Shown here: positions 52,552 to 61,625 of the stretch, in pieces | Numbering within the stretch: position 1 is the first letter of the stretch | Layout of the letters: every line of letters starts with the position of its first letter | NCBI GenBank assembly: GCA_910579135.1 | Contig: CAJTTM010000001.1 | Span: 186,001-250,000 of the forward strand | Length of the DNA stretch: 64,000 nt | DNA from: an uncultured Erysipelotrichales bacterium | GTDB taxonomy: Bacteria; Bacillota_I; Bacilli_A; Erysipelotrichales; Coprobacillaceae | Direction: 5' to 3' | Notes under the pieces: model-generated | Database searches by the model: none | What the model was told of the DNA's origin: nothing | What the model saw: only the letters and a program-made list of their open reading frames with translations | Program-made: the position numbers and the translations under genes

Positions 52552-52764
52552 ATGATGAGAAGTATTATTGTAAATGATAATGATAATGAATGTGGTATTT
52601 GTGGTGCATGTGAAAAATGGATAGAAAAAATGGAAATAGAACATGTCCATTTCCTTTATTGTCATAAATGCAATACAATTACTTTTTTATGTGATATAGA
52701 TGAGAATAAAAAAGAAAGAATTGAAAATCAAATGAATATTTATTCTCATAAAGTCAAGGTTTAA
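52552..52764 (+). CDS. Small Cys-rich (zinc-ribbon-like) protein
   Basis: About 70 residues. NECGICGACEKWIEKMEIEHVHFLYCHKCNTITFLCDI contains C-x2-C-x2-C, C-x2-C and a final Cys, a possible metal-binding set, followed by a charged C-terminal helix. ATGs at 52552 and 52555 are both near AAGGAGG; a TTG at 52549 is rejected. Family not recognised. Located after rluB and ended by a hairpin, so probably its own unit. Confidence 0.65.
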   Translation: MMRSIIVNDNDNECGICGACEKWIEKMEIEHVHFLYCHKCNTITFLCDIDENKKERIENQMNIYSHKVKV

Positions 52765-52785
52765 AGGGGGACTCCCCTTTTTTAT
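52763..52785 (+). terminator. Terminator after the Cys-rich small protein
   Basis: Stem AAAGGGG / CCCCTTT with a four-base loop, followed by TTTATTTTTA. The stem overlaps the stop codon. Confidence 0.8.
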
Positions 52786-52838
52786 TTTTATGTAATAGAA
52801 TGATTTATACTCATCAAGGTTTATCATTATTAATTGTT

Positions 52839-53641
52839 TTATAATTTCACAAACTCTTTTAATATTTCTATTGCAATTTTATCAATCTTTTTTGAAAACC
52901 CATGTTTCCCATCTTTTATAATTTCAAATCTAACATTTCTATTTAAATCGTTATTCTTATATACATCATAAGCCCTCTTTGAATAATCAATATCTACAAT
53001 TTTATCTTTTGTTCCATGAACAATCAATACATCTTTCTTATAATGTTTAATCTCTTCAAATAAATCCATATTTATAACATCTTCAACATAACATTTTCCA
53101 AGTTTCATAGGACCACATCTTATCATTTCTGGTAAATGATAAGGATCAAATTTCGCAAATATCATTTTTCCAGCCTTAGCATCATCTGGAATACAAAAAA
53201 CTGGATAAAACAAGATTAACTTATTAATATTATATTTTTCTTTTGCTGCTACTAAAGAGCAAACAACTCCACCTTGGCTACATCCCATAATCGTTATATC
53301 CTTAGAATCAGCATACTCTTTAGACATAACGTAATCAATGACACTTCCAAATCTTTAACTTCTGTTAGTACTGACATTTCAATTGTTAGCCCATCACTTT
53401 TTCCTTTAATAACACTACCACCACAAAAATCAAATGTATAAGTTAAATAACCCATATTTGCTAATTCTATAGCCTATTGCTTTACAGTATCTTGAAATGC
53501 CATAAAACCATGACAAACAATGGCTATTGGTAATTTACCTCCTTGTGGTTTGTATTCTGTTCCACGAATTGTAAGATTATCTCTTTTACATTCAAAAATT
53601 GTTTTTGTAACACTATTTTTACTTTCTTTGATTTTAAACAT
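52839..53641 (-). pseudogene. Decayed alpha/beta hydrolase
   Basis: Reading from ATG 53641 gives MFKIKESKNSVTKTIFECKRDNLTIRG, then LPIAIVCHGFMAFQDTV (oxyanion region), LANMGYLTYTFDFCGGS, and after a frameshift ITIMGCSQGGVVCSL (the nucleophile elbow G-x-S-x-G-G), LIVHGTKDKIV and ENGKHGFSKK-like end. Two lesions: an in-frame TAG at 53474-53476, and a frameshift near 53341-53350. The remaining 162-codon frame (52839-53327) lacks the N-terminal strands and so cannot fold on its own. Flanked by a GNAT gene. Confidence 0.85.
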
Positions 53642-53737
53642 ATCAAAACCCTTTCTTCACTTCTATCTCAAACTCATCATATCTTCATTATTTTTAGCTT
53701 TATAAAATTATATATTCCTATCTTGCATCTATGAATT

Positions 53738-54259
53738 TCATAAATCAGAAGCAAGCATTCCATATATATAGCTATCCGTCCATTCCCCTTTATTCCAATA
53801 ATCCTTTATAAAATGTGCCTCTTTTCGCATACCAATTCTTTCACATAACTTAGCAGACGAAAGATTTCTTGAATCTAAATTAGCTTGTATTCTATGAATC
53901 TTAACATTTTTAAATAAATATTCCACAACTGATCTAACAGATTCATAAGCATATCCTTTTTTTGAATATTCTCGATTAAATACAAAACCTATCTCAACGG
54001 TTTCCTTCATTCCAGTATAAAAAACAGATATATCCCCTATCACTTTTTCATCTAAAACACATGCTAAATTTAACTTAGCATCTGTTTTTAAGCTATTATT
54101 TTGAAGTTTTTTTTGATATTCTTTTGATTTATTATCTTCATTCCAAATATCATGAAGTAAATATTGACATACTTTAACATCACTATATATTTCATATAAA
54201 TCATTTTCATCACCTTTTTCAAAAGGTCTAATGAATATTCTCTCTGTTCTTAAAATCAT
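53738..54259 (-). CDS. GNAT family N-acetyltransferase (RimJ/RimL-like)
   Basis: A 173-residue acetyltransferase. MILRTERIFIRPFEKGDENDLYEIYSDVKVCQYLLHDIW at the N-terminus and VEIGFVFNREYSKKGYAYESVRSVVEYLFKNVKIHRIQANLDSRNLSSAKLCERIGMRKEAHFIKDYW (about 95-160), with R-x-x-G-x-A acetyl-CoA motif varied to K-K-G-Y-A and the N-x-x-S-x-x-L-x-E-R-x-G-F/M motif of the RimJ/L group. Substrate (protein N-terminus or small amine) unknown. Confidence 0.85.
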   Translation of the reverse strand: MILRTERIFIRPFEKGDENDLYEIYSDVKVCQYLLHDIWNEDNKSKEYQKKLQNNSLKTDAKLNLACVLDEKVIGDISVFYTGMKETVEIGFVFNREYSKKGYAYESVRSVVEYLFKNVKIHRIQANLDSRNLSSAKLCERIGMRKEAHFIKDYWNKGEWTDSYIYGMLASDL

Positions 54260-54286
54260 TTACTATACTCCTCTATAAATTGTAAT

Positions 54287-54916
54287 TTATCTTTCTTTAT
54301 TATCTTGAAAATATTTATATCCTAATATACAAATTGGTAAAAAATAAACACACCAAATTTCTAATAAAATTGTTCCTGCAATATTCCCTGTATTTGTATT
54401 AAATATTGGGAACATTGGAACAATAAAACAACTAGGAAAAAATATTCCATGTACCAATAATAATCTTTGCAAAAATTTATTTTTATTATTTGTTGTATCT
54501 ACTATAAATGCTAAAAAAAATGTTGATAATGCCATAAATCCATAACCCAATAAATCATAATTAAAAAATAAACTTCCTAATTTATTGTAATCTATTATTG
54601 ATAAGGTTTCATTACTCAAATTTATATCTAATCTAATTGTTGTGCATTGTGCATAATAAACAATAAAGATAAGAATAGCATAAATTATTCCAAAAGCAAT
54701 ACCTAAAATACCTAATGCTTTTTTATCGTTATCTTTATTTATAGAATATAAAGAACAAGCAAAGATAATATAACCTATTGCTAAAAACATACAAGAAAAA
54801 TAACTTATAAATGCACCACTATTTTCTTTTATTACACTAAATATCATTGATATAGCAAATACTAATACTGAAATTCCTGTTAGCAATGCTCCATATCTTC
54901 CAATTTTTTTATTCAT
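54287..54916 (-). CDS. Membrane protein with about six transmembrane segments
   Basis: A 209-residue protein. Hydrophobic segments near residues 10-30, 38-58, 70-90, 115-137, 150-170 and 180-200; several polar loops. The pattern recalls the DUF998 group (small, six-helix membrane proteins), but no diagnostic motif is seen. It lies between a GNAT gene and an esterase gene on the same strand, in the accessory stretch. Function unknown. Confidence 0.6.
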   Translation of the reverse strand: MNKKIGRYGALLTGISVLVFAISMIFSVIKENSGAFISYFSCMFLAIGYIIFACSLYSINKDNDKKALGILGIAFGIIYAILIFIVYYAQCTTIRLDINLSNETLSIIDYNKLGSLFFNYDLLGYGFMALSTFFLAFIVDTTNNKNKFLQRLLLVHGIFFPSCFIVPMFPIFNTNTGNIAGTILLEIWCVYFLPICILGYKYFQDNKER

Positions 54917-54952
54917 TACAACCCCCCTAAAACTTGTAATTTGTAATTATTA

Positions 54953-55747
54953 TTATGAATTATAAAATTCTAAATACTTTTCTAGGTTAGATATTATATA
55001 TTCGCCATTATGATGTCCTGTATAAATATGATTTTGAGATGTTATTTGTTTCTTTTCTAGTATATCTTGCAAAATTTTACAGCCTTCATAAAAATGTCCT
55101 TCATCTTGATTTCCTACATCAAGATAAACTTTAAGTTCCTTTGAAATTTCATTATTTTTAGCAATCGTTATAGGATCATATTTCTCCCATACAGATATAT
55201 CCTTAAAATATGGAGTATCTTCTTTCTCTAAAGTGAGTTCTATTGCAGGCATATGTCCTCCAACTTTGCTAAACATTTCTTGATGTCTAAATGAATTATG
55301 AAGTGCTGCATATCCACCAGCTGAAACACCACCAATATATCTACCATTTTTTGTTTTTATTGTATTAAACATATTATCAATTAAAGGTACAACTTCCTTT
55401 ATAAAATAATCTTCATACATTCCAACATTTATAACAATTCCACTATCTCCTGGACTTAATACTTCATTACTTATAGAAGATGAATTTACCCCTCTACTAT
55501 TTTCAATTCTAGGGCAAACAATTATTAGTGGTTTTATTTTCCCACTTTCTATCATTTCATCTGCTATTCCTTTCATATTCAAATCAAATATAATATTTTC
55601 ATTCCCACTTCTTCCGTGAAGAAAATATAATACTGGTAGTGGATTATTATTTTCTTCATATCCTTTTGGCAAATACACATTTATTCCCATATCTTTATTA
55701 AGTATATCACTATGAAAATTTATATTTTTAACATTAGATTCGTTCAT
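54953..55747 (-). CDS. Putative esterase (esterase D / enterochelin esterase-like)
   Basis: A 264-residue alpha/beta hydrolase. INVYLPKGYEENNNPLPVLYFLHGRSGNENI (oxyanion HG, about 40), YIGGVSAGGYAALHNSF (nucleophile elbow G-x-S-x-G-G, about 142) and YTGHHNGEY with a plausible catalytic His near the end (about 245). Family resembles esterase D / PF00756. No siderophore genes are nearby; a general carboxylesterase role is inferred. Confidence 0.83.
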   Translation of the reverse strand: MNESNVKNINFHSDILNKDMGINVYLPKGYEENNNPLPVLYFLHGRSGNENIIFDLNMKGIADEMIESGKIKPLIIVCPRIENSRGVNSSSISNEVLSPGDSGIVINVGMYEDYFIKEVVPLIDNMFNTIKTKNGRYIGGVSAGGYAALHNSFRHQEMFSKVGGHMPAIELTLEKEDTPYFKDISVWEKYDPITIAKNNEISKELKVYLDVGNQDEGHFYEGCKILQDILEKKQITSQNHIYTGHHNGEYIISNLEKYLEFYNS

Positions 55748-55796
55748 TTTACATTCTTCCTTTCACATCATCACAACTCTAGTAATAAATGACTAT

Positions 55797-56249
55797 TTAT
55801 CTATGAATATACATTCTTGTTGTATTAGCTACATTATCCTCCTGAACCATACATAAAAATTTCCATCCATGTCTTTCATAAAAATTCGTATGATCACTAA
55901 TCAAATAAATCGGTGTTATCCCTTTCAATTTCGTATCCTCTACAACCATATTAAGTAAATGTCTTGCAATTCCTTTACAACGATATTCCTTTTCTGTATA
56001 TACTGCACAAATATTAGGAGTGAGATCTTTTCTATTATGAAAATCATTTTCAACAACACCAAGACCTCCTACAATTTTATTACCATCTAAACAAAGATAC
56101 CAACCATACTCTGTTTCATTATTTAAATAAGACTCCATACATTCAAGATAAGCTTTTCTTGGTACATTCCATTTACTATGAAACCATGTAGCAGCCTCCT
56201 CTTTAATATAAGGTTTTTGTCTTAATGTAATAAATGTAAACTCATTCAT
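55797..56249 (-). CDS. GNAT family N-acetyltransferase
   Basis: A 150-residue acetyltransferase, complete. ICAVYTEKEYRCKGIARHLLNMVVEDTKLKGITPIYLISDHTNFYERHGWKFL contains the R-x-x-G-x-A acetyl-CoA motif (RCKGIA, about 100) and the FYERHGW C-terminal motif. WHxxKW-type start EAATWFHSKWNVPRKAYLE suggests the YitI/antibiotic-type subgroup of small-molecule acetyltransferases. Substrate unknown; it sits in the accessory block. Confidence 0.85.
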   Translation of the reverse strand: MNEFTFITLRQKPYIKEEAATWFHSKWNVPRKAYLECMESYLNNETEYGWYLCLDGNKIVGGLGVVENDFHNRKDLTPNICAVYTEKEYRCKGIARHLLNMVVEDTKLKGITPIYLISDHTNFYERHGWKFLCMVQEDNVANTTRMYIHR

Positions 56250-56271
56250 ATTTTATCTCCTAAAATACAAC

Positions 56272-56721
56272 TCACCATGTATATTGTCTTATTTGATGAA
56301 TTGCTTTCTGTCTATCTTTATATACCAAACTTTGCATACTATTATCATATATCTTATTCATTTTTTCTAATCTATCCAAAATAATATCTATAAGTTCTGG
56401 TTTGTTTTTAGTTATAATAATTGTATCCTTAATACACTGTCTTGCTACTATTGGTTTTTCATCTTCAATATGTTTAAGCCATTCTTCAATAATAGAATTA
56501 ACTTGATCATGAATATCCCATTTAGTATTATATGCAATAAGACGAAGTCCTCTAGTACGAATATATGAATTATTTTGATTGTTCATCATTTCAACAAATG
56601 TATCAAAATAAGGATATAAATCATTGCATTGTTGACTTATCTCTAATAATTCTTTTAAAACATCATATGCTTGCTTATTATCTGAACACACTAATATATC
56701 TATCTTCTTATCAATATCCAT
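56272..56721 (-). CDS. Helical HEAT-repeat-like protein (often labelled SufBD)
   Basis: A 149-residue all-helical protein. Repeating helix pairs are visible, such as NSYIRTRGLRLIAYNTKWDIHDQVNSIIEEWLKHIEDEKPIVARQCIKDTIIITKNKPELIDIILDRL, like a HEAT-type solenoid. Similar clostridial proteins are labelled 'SufBD' without an iron-sulphur role. ATG 56721 is chosen (GGAGG eight bases upstream); the longer frame would run into cdd. Function unknown. Confidence 0.7.
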   Translation of the reverse strand: MDIDKKIDILVCSDNKQAYDVLKELLEISQQCNDLYPYFDTFVEMMNNQNNSYIRTRGLRLIAYNTKWDIHDQVNSIIEEWLKHIEDEKPIVARQCIKDTIIITKNKPELIDIILDRLEKMNKIYDNSMQSLVYKDRQKAIHQIRQYTW

Positions 56722-56747
56722 TTCATTTACCTCCAATAATATATATT

Positions 56748-57140
56748 TTATATCCACCATTCTGGTGTTAATTCTCCCAATTTAACAATTTTTTCATTAT
56801 CATAATCCAACATAATTTCAATATTCTGATATTTATTTGGCATTAACTGAGCCATAAATTCACGACATGCACCACAAGGAGCTCCACTCTTACCATCAGG
56901 CATAACTGCAATCACTCTTTTTATTTGATTTTCACCATTAGTAATCATATTAAATATTGCATTTCTTTCTGCACAAATACCTAATGTACATAATGTATCA
57001 ATACAAACACCAACATATATTTTACCTGAAGAAGATTCAACCGCTGCCCCAACTCCACCAGCATAAATTTTATCTGAAACTTCCCTTTCATTTTGAACTG
57101 CTTTAGCTGCATTATATAATTCATTCCATATTTTTTTCAT
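56748..57140 (-). CDS. cdd: Cytidine deaminase
   Basis: A 130-residue tetrameric-type cytidine deaminase. Residues GICAERNAIFNMI (C-A-E zinc-ligand/catalytic Glu, about 52) and APCGACREFMAQL (P-C-x-x-C, about 88) form the zinc site with three Cys ligands. It could alternatively deaminate a related nucleoside such as blasticidin S, as the family is close. Overlaps the HEAT-like gene's longer frame. Converts cytidine to uridine in salvage. Confidence 0.85.
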   Translation of the reverse strand: MKKIWNELYNAAKAVQNEREVSDKIYAGGVGAAVESSSGKIYVGVCIDTLCTLGICAERNAIFNMITNGENQIKRVIAVMPDGKSGAPCGACREFMAQLMPNKYQNIEIMLDYDNEKIVKLGELTPEWWI

Positions 57141-57164
57141 ATAATTCCCTTTTACTTTTTAAAA

Positions 57165-58130
57165 TTATTTAATCTTATTCACCTTTTTTAATACTCTCTT
57201 TGCATCTTTTCCTTTTACAATTGTAGGTTGATAATTATTACGTGATTTTTTAGAAGTAATCATACAAGGAATGATTTTACACTTTTGTTTAACAATTTTT
57301 TTGTTATTTAACATAAAAGTATGTTGATAAATCATAGTGTCTTTATCACTAGGATTCTTATTGCCACCAAAACAAAAATTACCTAAACTATAAACAATCT
57401 TCTTTCCTTTATAGGTTTCAATACCTTGTAAAACATGAGGATGAGATCCAACAATAAGATCTACACCACAATTTAAAACTTGTTTTGCAAGTTTTCTTTG
57501 TGAAGATTGTGGTTTCTTATCTCTTTCAATTCCCCAATGGAAATAAACAATAACAATATCTGTTTTCTTTTTTAAATTTTTTATACTCTTTTTCATTGAA
57601 GAGGTTAATGATGAAGGAAAAGCATAACCTAAAAATCCAATCTTTATTCCTTTTACTGTTTTTATACATGTTTGACTATATCCAAAATAAGAAATCTTAT
57701 TCTTTTTTAAAATAGACTTTGTATCATTAAAACCTTTTTGATAATAATCTTGAGAATGATTATTCGCAAGTGAAACAACTTCAACACTACTATTTTTTAA
57801 TATATTGACATAATTAGGAAGACCTTTAAAAGCAAACCTTTTCTTTTGATGTTTTTTGGCAGTTGTTAATGGTCCTTCTAAATTTGCAATTGTTAAATCA
57901 TCTTTCAAAAAAGTTCCTTTTACTTTTTTTAAGAAATAATTTGTATTTTTCTTTTGTTTCACATACTCTTGGTTAAAAGAACCACTATATCCTTGCCCTG
58001 CATAATTTCCTAAAGTTATATCACCTATAAAAGACAATGTAATACTTACCTTTGAAGAAGCTTCAACATCTTTAAAAACAACTAAACTTAATAAACAAAT
58101 AACAATCAAACAATTTACAACCTTTTTCAT
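57165..58130 (-). CDS. CapA family metallophosphatase-like protein
   Basis: A 321-residue exported protein with a signal peptide (MKKVVNCLIVICLLSLVVFKDVEA). CapA-type motifs: SFIGDITLG (Asp, about 35), NLEGPLT (about 82), SLANNHSQDYYQKGFNDT (about 116), GSHPHVLQGIETY (about 228) and YSLGNFCFGG. The family includes poly-gamma-glutamate CapA, but no capB/capC is nearby, so the substrate is unknown; most such proteins are wall- or exopolymer-related. The Lys-rich C-terminus is unusual. Confidence 0.85.
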   Translation of the reverse strand: MKKVVNCLIVICLLSLVVFKDVEASSKVSITLSFIGDITLGNYAGQGYSGSFNQEYVKQKKNTNYFLKKVKGTFLKDDLTIANLEGPLTTAKKHQKKRFAFKGLPNYVNILKNSSVEVVSLANNHSQDYYQKGFNDTKSILKKNKISYFGYSQTCIKTVKGIKIGFLGYAFPSSLTSSMKKSIKNLKKKTDIVIVYFHWGIERDKKPQSSQRKLAKQVLNCGVDLIVGSHPHVLQGIETYKGKKIVYSLGNFCFGGNKNPSDKDTMIYQHTFMLNNKKIVKQKCKIIPCMITSKKSRNNYQPTIVKGKDAKRVLKKVNKIK

Positions 58131-58144
58131 ATTTTCTCCTTAAA

Positions 58145-58170
58145 AAAGTAGTTACTTTCATAACTACTTT
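58145..58170 (-). terminator. Terminator of gmk
   Basis: Stem AAAGTAGTTA / TAACTACTTT with a six-base loop, followed on the minus strand by TTTAAGG. It overlaps the gmk stop and lies close to the capA start. Confidence 0.65.
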
Positions 58171-58727
58171 AAATTACTCTTTATAATCTCTGCAATTTTT
58201 TCTTTCGCAAGCATGACATCATCATTCACAACAACATATTTATATTTATCCTTTGTTTTCAATTCTCTACTTGCTTTTTCTAAACGTTCTCTTACAACTT
58301 CTTCAGTTTCTGTATTTCTACCTCTAATTCTTCTTTCTAATTCTTCAAAACTAGGTGGAACTAGAAAAATAGTCAATGCATCAGGTCTTTTTTCCATCAC
58401 TTGAAGAGCGCCTTGAACTTCTATCTCTAAAACAACATTTTTTCCTTCATCTAATAATTGTTCTACATATCTTTTAGGAGTTCCATAATAATTACCAACA
58501 AACGCTGCATGTTCAAGCAATTCATCCTTTTCAATATTTTCTTCAAAAGTTTCTTGACTTACAAAGAAATAATCAATACCATCTCTTTCTCTCTCTCTAG
58601 GTAAACGTGTAGTCATTGAAATAGAATACGCTAAATTTAAAGACTCATCTTTAAATAATTCTTCTCTTACAGTCCCTTTTCCTACACCACTAGGACCACT
58701 AAGAATAATTAATAATCCTCTTGTCAT
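58164..58727 (-). CDS. gmk: Guanylate kinase
   Basis: Phosphorylates GMP to GDP. A 187-residue protein, [19 protein letters not shown] (P-loop), [21 protein letters not shown] (GMP binding, about 38-58), [13 protein letters not shown] (about 100) and [16 protein letters not shown]. No rpoZ follows, though in many Firmicutes gmk-rpoZ is the order; the capA-like gene is downstream instead. Normal length. Confidence 0.96.
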   Translation of the reverse strand: MTRGLLIILSGPSGVGKGTVREELFKDESLNLAYSISMTTRLPRERERDGIDYFFVSQETFEENIEKDELLEHAAFVGNYYGTPKRYVEQLLDEGKNVVLEIEVQGALQVMEKRPDALTIFLVPPSFEELERRIRGRNTETEEVVRERLEKASRELKTKDKYKYVVVNDDVMLAKEKIAEIIKSNLK

Positions 58728-58815
58728 TCATTACACCTTCCTTTTAAATAGAATACATTACAAAAAGTTTAATGTCAATTCTTTTTATTTATGTTATACT
58801 GTTTTTGGTGATATT

Positions 58816-60459
58816 ATGGTATATGATGGAATGATGATGTCTAGAGTGACATCACAATTAAATAAAATATTATTAAAAAGTAGAATTAATCGTATATATT
58901 CAATTTCTCAATATGAAATATTAATGACGATTAGAAGTCAAGGAAAGAATCATAAACTTCTTATTTCAATACATCCAATGTATGCAAGAGTCCAATTAAC
59001 TTCACTCGATTATCCTACTCCTGATTTTCCTAATGCTTTTACAATGTTACTTAGAAAGCATTTAGAAGGAGCTTATATTATTCAAATAAAACAAATTGGA
59101 CTAGAAAGAATCATTCAAATGGAAGTTGTCGGAAGAAATGATTTTGGAGATCAAGTCATTTATCATGTTTATATAGAAATCATGGGTAAACATTCTAACT
59201 TTGTTTTCACTTATGATGATCAAAAGATTATTGACTGTTTAAAACGCATCTCTCCTAGTATGAGCAAGCGTATTTTACAACCAGGAGCTTTATATGAATA
59301 TCCTCCTTTAATTGAAAAACTTAATCCATTTGAAACAATAAATAATGAAGTTAATGAATCTTTTACTAAAGTATATCAAGGATTTTCTCCTGAACTCTCT
59401 AATGAATTAGAATATAGAATCAATAAAGGAGAACAATTTCAAGATATTATCAATCAAATAAAAGAAAGTACTCATCTTTATATACATAAAGTTAAAAATA
59501 AAGAATTATTTCATATTATTCCTCTAACTCATACTGATACTTTATATAAAGAATATTCTTTATTTGATGGTTTGGATAAACATTTTGATTTAATTGATCA
59601 AAAAGATCGTATTAAACAACAAACTTCTGATTTACAAAAATATATTCAAAATGAATATAATAAAAATATAAATAAATTAAATAAACTAGAAAAAACATTA
59701 TTTGATTCTCAAAATAGTGAAGAATTAAGAACTAAAGGTGAATTATTATATACTTCTCTACATCTTATTCAAAGAGGTATGAATCATATTGAGGTTGAAA
59801 ATTATTATGATGGTTCAATGATTGATATTGAATTAGATGTAAGAATGGATGGTAAAGAAAACGCTAAAAAATATTTTCAAAGATATAATAAAGCGAAAAA
59901 CTCTATTTCTATATTAAATGAACAAATAGAAAAAACTAAAGAAGAAATTCAATATTTTGATTCTTTATTAGTATCTATGGAAAATGCTTCATATTATGAT
60001 GCTTTAGAAATTAAAGAAGAATTAGAAAATCTTGGTTATCTTAGAAAAAAGAAAGTTAAACAATTACCTAAAAAGAAAAATAAGCCTCATTTAGAGACTT
60101 ATTTAACAAAAGATAACATAACTATATATATAGGAAAAAACAATATCCAAAATGATTATCTTACATTTCATCATGCCTCCAAATCAGATACATGGTTTCA
60201 TGCGAAAGATATGCCAGGAAGTCATGTTGTTGTGCATAGTGAAAAGCTAGATGAATATACTATTAGACTTGCAAGTAAAATTGCTGCATATTACTCTAAA
60301 GGAAAGAATAGTTCCTCTGTTCCAGTGAATTATACACTTATTAAATCTTTAAAGAAACCAAATGGTAAAAAAACTGGTCAGGTTCTATTAGATCATTATA
60401 AAACAATTTATATAGATCCTGACGATAGTTTTTTAGAAGAAATTCAAAAGATTAATTAA
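58816..60459 (+). CDS. rqcH: NFACT-domain Rqc2 homologue RqcH (FbpA-like)
   Basis: Acts in ribosome quality control: binds stalled 50S-peptidyl-tRNA and recruits tRNA-Ala for C-terminal Ala tailing. The 547-residue protein has the NFACT-N domain (YDGMMMSRVTSQLNKILLKSRINRIYSI; GLERIIQMEVVGRNDFGDQVIYHVYIEIMGKHSNFVF, about 95-130), a coiled-coil (about 255-400) and the NFACT-R domain (TWFHAKDMPGSHVVV, about 455). Also called FbpA because of fibronectin binding in some species. GGTG precedes the ATG; convergent with the coat-like gene by 4 bp. Confidence 0.93.
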   Translation: MVYDGMMMSRVTSQLNKILLKSRINRIYSISQYEILMTIRSQGKNHKLLISIHPMYARVQLTSLDYPTPDFPNAFTMLLRKHLEGAYIIQIKQIGLERIIQMEVVGRNDFGDQVIYHVYIEIMGKHSNFVFTYDDQKIIDCLKRISPSMSKRILQPGALYEYPPLIEKLNPFETINNEVNESFTKVYQGFSPELSNELEYRINKGEQFQDIINQIKESTHLYIHKVKNKELFHIIPLTHTDTLYKEYSLFDGLDKHFDLIDQKDRIKQQTSDLQKYIQNEYNKNINKLNKLEKTLFDSQNSEELRTKGELLYTSLHLIQRGMNHIEVENYYDGSMIDIELDVRMDGKENAKKYFQRYNKAKNSISILNEQIEKTKEEIQYFDSLLVSMENASYYDALEIKEELENLGYLRKKKVKQLPKKKNKPHLETYLTKDNITIYIGKNNIQNDYLTFHHASKSDTWFHAKDMPGSHVVVHSEKLDEYTIRLASKIAAYYSKGKNSSSVPVNYTLIKSLKKPNGKKTGQVLLDHYKTIYIDPDDSFLEEIQKIN

Positions 60460-60767
60460 TAAGGCATATTAACAAATGTTTGTTCATATTGAGGATAGTA
60501 TACTGGATAATACATACAACGATTAACTCTACGACACTCAATTGGACAAATGACTGGTTGTGGTACTGGAGTCACTTGTTGAGAAACACATACTTTTTTA
60601 TCAGCAACAATTGGTTGTGGTCTAGGGCATCCATTAATATTGCATCCACATGATTGATTGTTCATCATTGGCATTGATTGACATTGACAAGATGAAATTG
60701 GACGAGTTTGACAGTGACACCCATTGTTCATAAATGGATTTGTACATCCACATGATTGATTATTCAT
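60456..60767 (-). CDS. Cys-rich spore-coat-like protein
   Basis: A 103-residue protein rich in Cys (14), Asn, Gln and Pro. The N-terminal half repeats MNNQSCGC (residues 1-8 and about 35-42) with CHCQTRP and CQCQSM; the C-terminal half ends RCMYYPVYYPQYEQTFVNMPY, with a Tyr/Pro-rich stretch reminiscent of the Bacillus CotD-type inner coat proteins. No catalytic domain. Overlaps the end of rqcH. GGAGG precedes it. Sporulation role is inferred from composition. Confidence 0.65.
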   Translation of the reverse strand: MNNQSCGCTNPFMNNGCHCQTRPISSCQCQSMPMMNNQSCGCNINGCPRPQPIVADKKVCVSQQVTPVPQPVICPIECRRVNRCMYYPVYYPQYEQTFVNMPY

Positions 60768-60848
60768 TAGTTATCCCTCCTTCAATATATACTATGTTAA
60801 AATGAAATGAAGTTAAGGGCACACATCATAAAAGAAAGGAGATTTTTT

Positions 60849-61613
60849 ATGAAATTAATATCTTGGGATTGTTTTGGTGAAGTAGAAGCATATACAACAC
60901 CAAAATATTTTAACAATCAATTATTTAATATGAGTTTTAATGAAGAAGATAGTGAAGAGGTACTAAAAAACAGAAAATTATTAGCTGATTATCTTCATAG
61001 TGATCTTGATCATATGATTGCTTGTAGACAAAGACATACCACAAATTTTATTGAGGTTTCATCAAAAGATGGTGGTAAAGGAATCTATAGTCATGATGAT
61101 GCATTTGATAATTATGATGCAATGTATACAAGAGATGCTAATGTATTTTTATTATCATTTCATGCTGATTGTTGTCCTGTTTTACTATATTGTCGTGATC
61201 AAAAAATAGTTGCTGAAATCCATTCTGGATGGAGGGGAACAGTAAATGAGATTGTAGGAAAAGTAACAAAGCATTTAATTGATAATGAGGATTGTCATCC
61301 TCAACATATTTATGCTTATATTGGCCCTTCTATTGAACAGAGAAACTTTGAAGCAAAAGATGATATTATTGATTTAGTTAAGAAAATGTCTTTTGATACA
61401 TCATCTTTTTATATTAAAAAAGATGATGGAGCATATCTTTTAAATAGTAAAGGTTTGATTAAGCAACAACTTCTTAATCTAGGAGTTAAAGAAGAAAATA
61501 TTACAGTTTCTCCATATTGTACAATTGAAAACAATGATATGTTCTTTAGTTATAGAAAAGAAAAAACAATTTATCGAAATGTAACGATGATAAAAAGGAA
61601 AGAGCTCCAATGA
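60849..61613 (+). CDS. pgeF: Peptidoglycan editing factor PgeF (YfiH/laccase domain)
   Basis: PgeF is an amidase-like enzyme that removes L-Ser-containing peptidoglycan precursors. The 254-residue protein has HADCCPVLLYCRD (metal-binding His/Cys, about 105), AEIHSGWRGTVNEIVGK (about 130) and YIGPSIEQRNFE. Start ATG 60849 has GGAG eight bases upstream; the frame is open 14 codons further with no ribosome site. In the older literature the family was called multicopper laccase (YlmD). Divergent from the coat-like gene. Confidence 0.92.
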   Translation: MKLISWDCFGEVEAYTTPKYFNNQLFNMSFNEEDSEEVLKNRKLLADYLHSDLDHMIACRQRHTTNFIEVSSKDGGKGIYSHDDAFDNYDAMYTRDANVFLLSFHADCCPVLLYCRDQKIVAEIHSGWRGTVNEIVGKVTKHLIDNEDCHPQHIYAYIGPSIEQRNFEAKDDIIDLVKKMSFDTSSFYIKKDDGAYLLNSKGLIKQQLLNLGVKEENITVSPYCTIENNDMFFSYRKEKTIYRNVTMIKRKELQ

Positions 61614-61625
61614 GCCTTTCCTTTT
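61593..61625. terminator. Bidirectional terminator between pgeF and nnr
   Basis: Stem AAAAGGAAAG / CTTTCCTTTT with an inner GCTC / GAGC and one bulged A, followed by a plus-strand TTTTATT. It overlaps the stop codon of the convergent nnr gene. Confidence 0.8.

Noticed and set aside
53520..53734. Plus-strand frames of 61-63 codons
   Set aside because: Antisense to the decayed hydrolase and intergenic space; no ribosome site and low complexity.
52839..57140. Accessory stretch as a defence or resistance island
   Set aside because: Genes are individually ordinary (GNATs, esterase, deaminase); no integrase, att site or composition break visible by eye.
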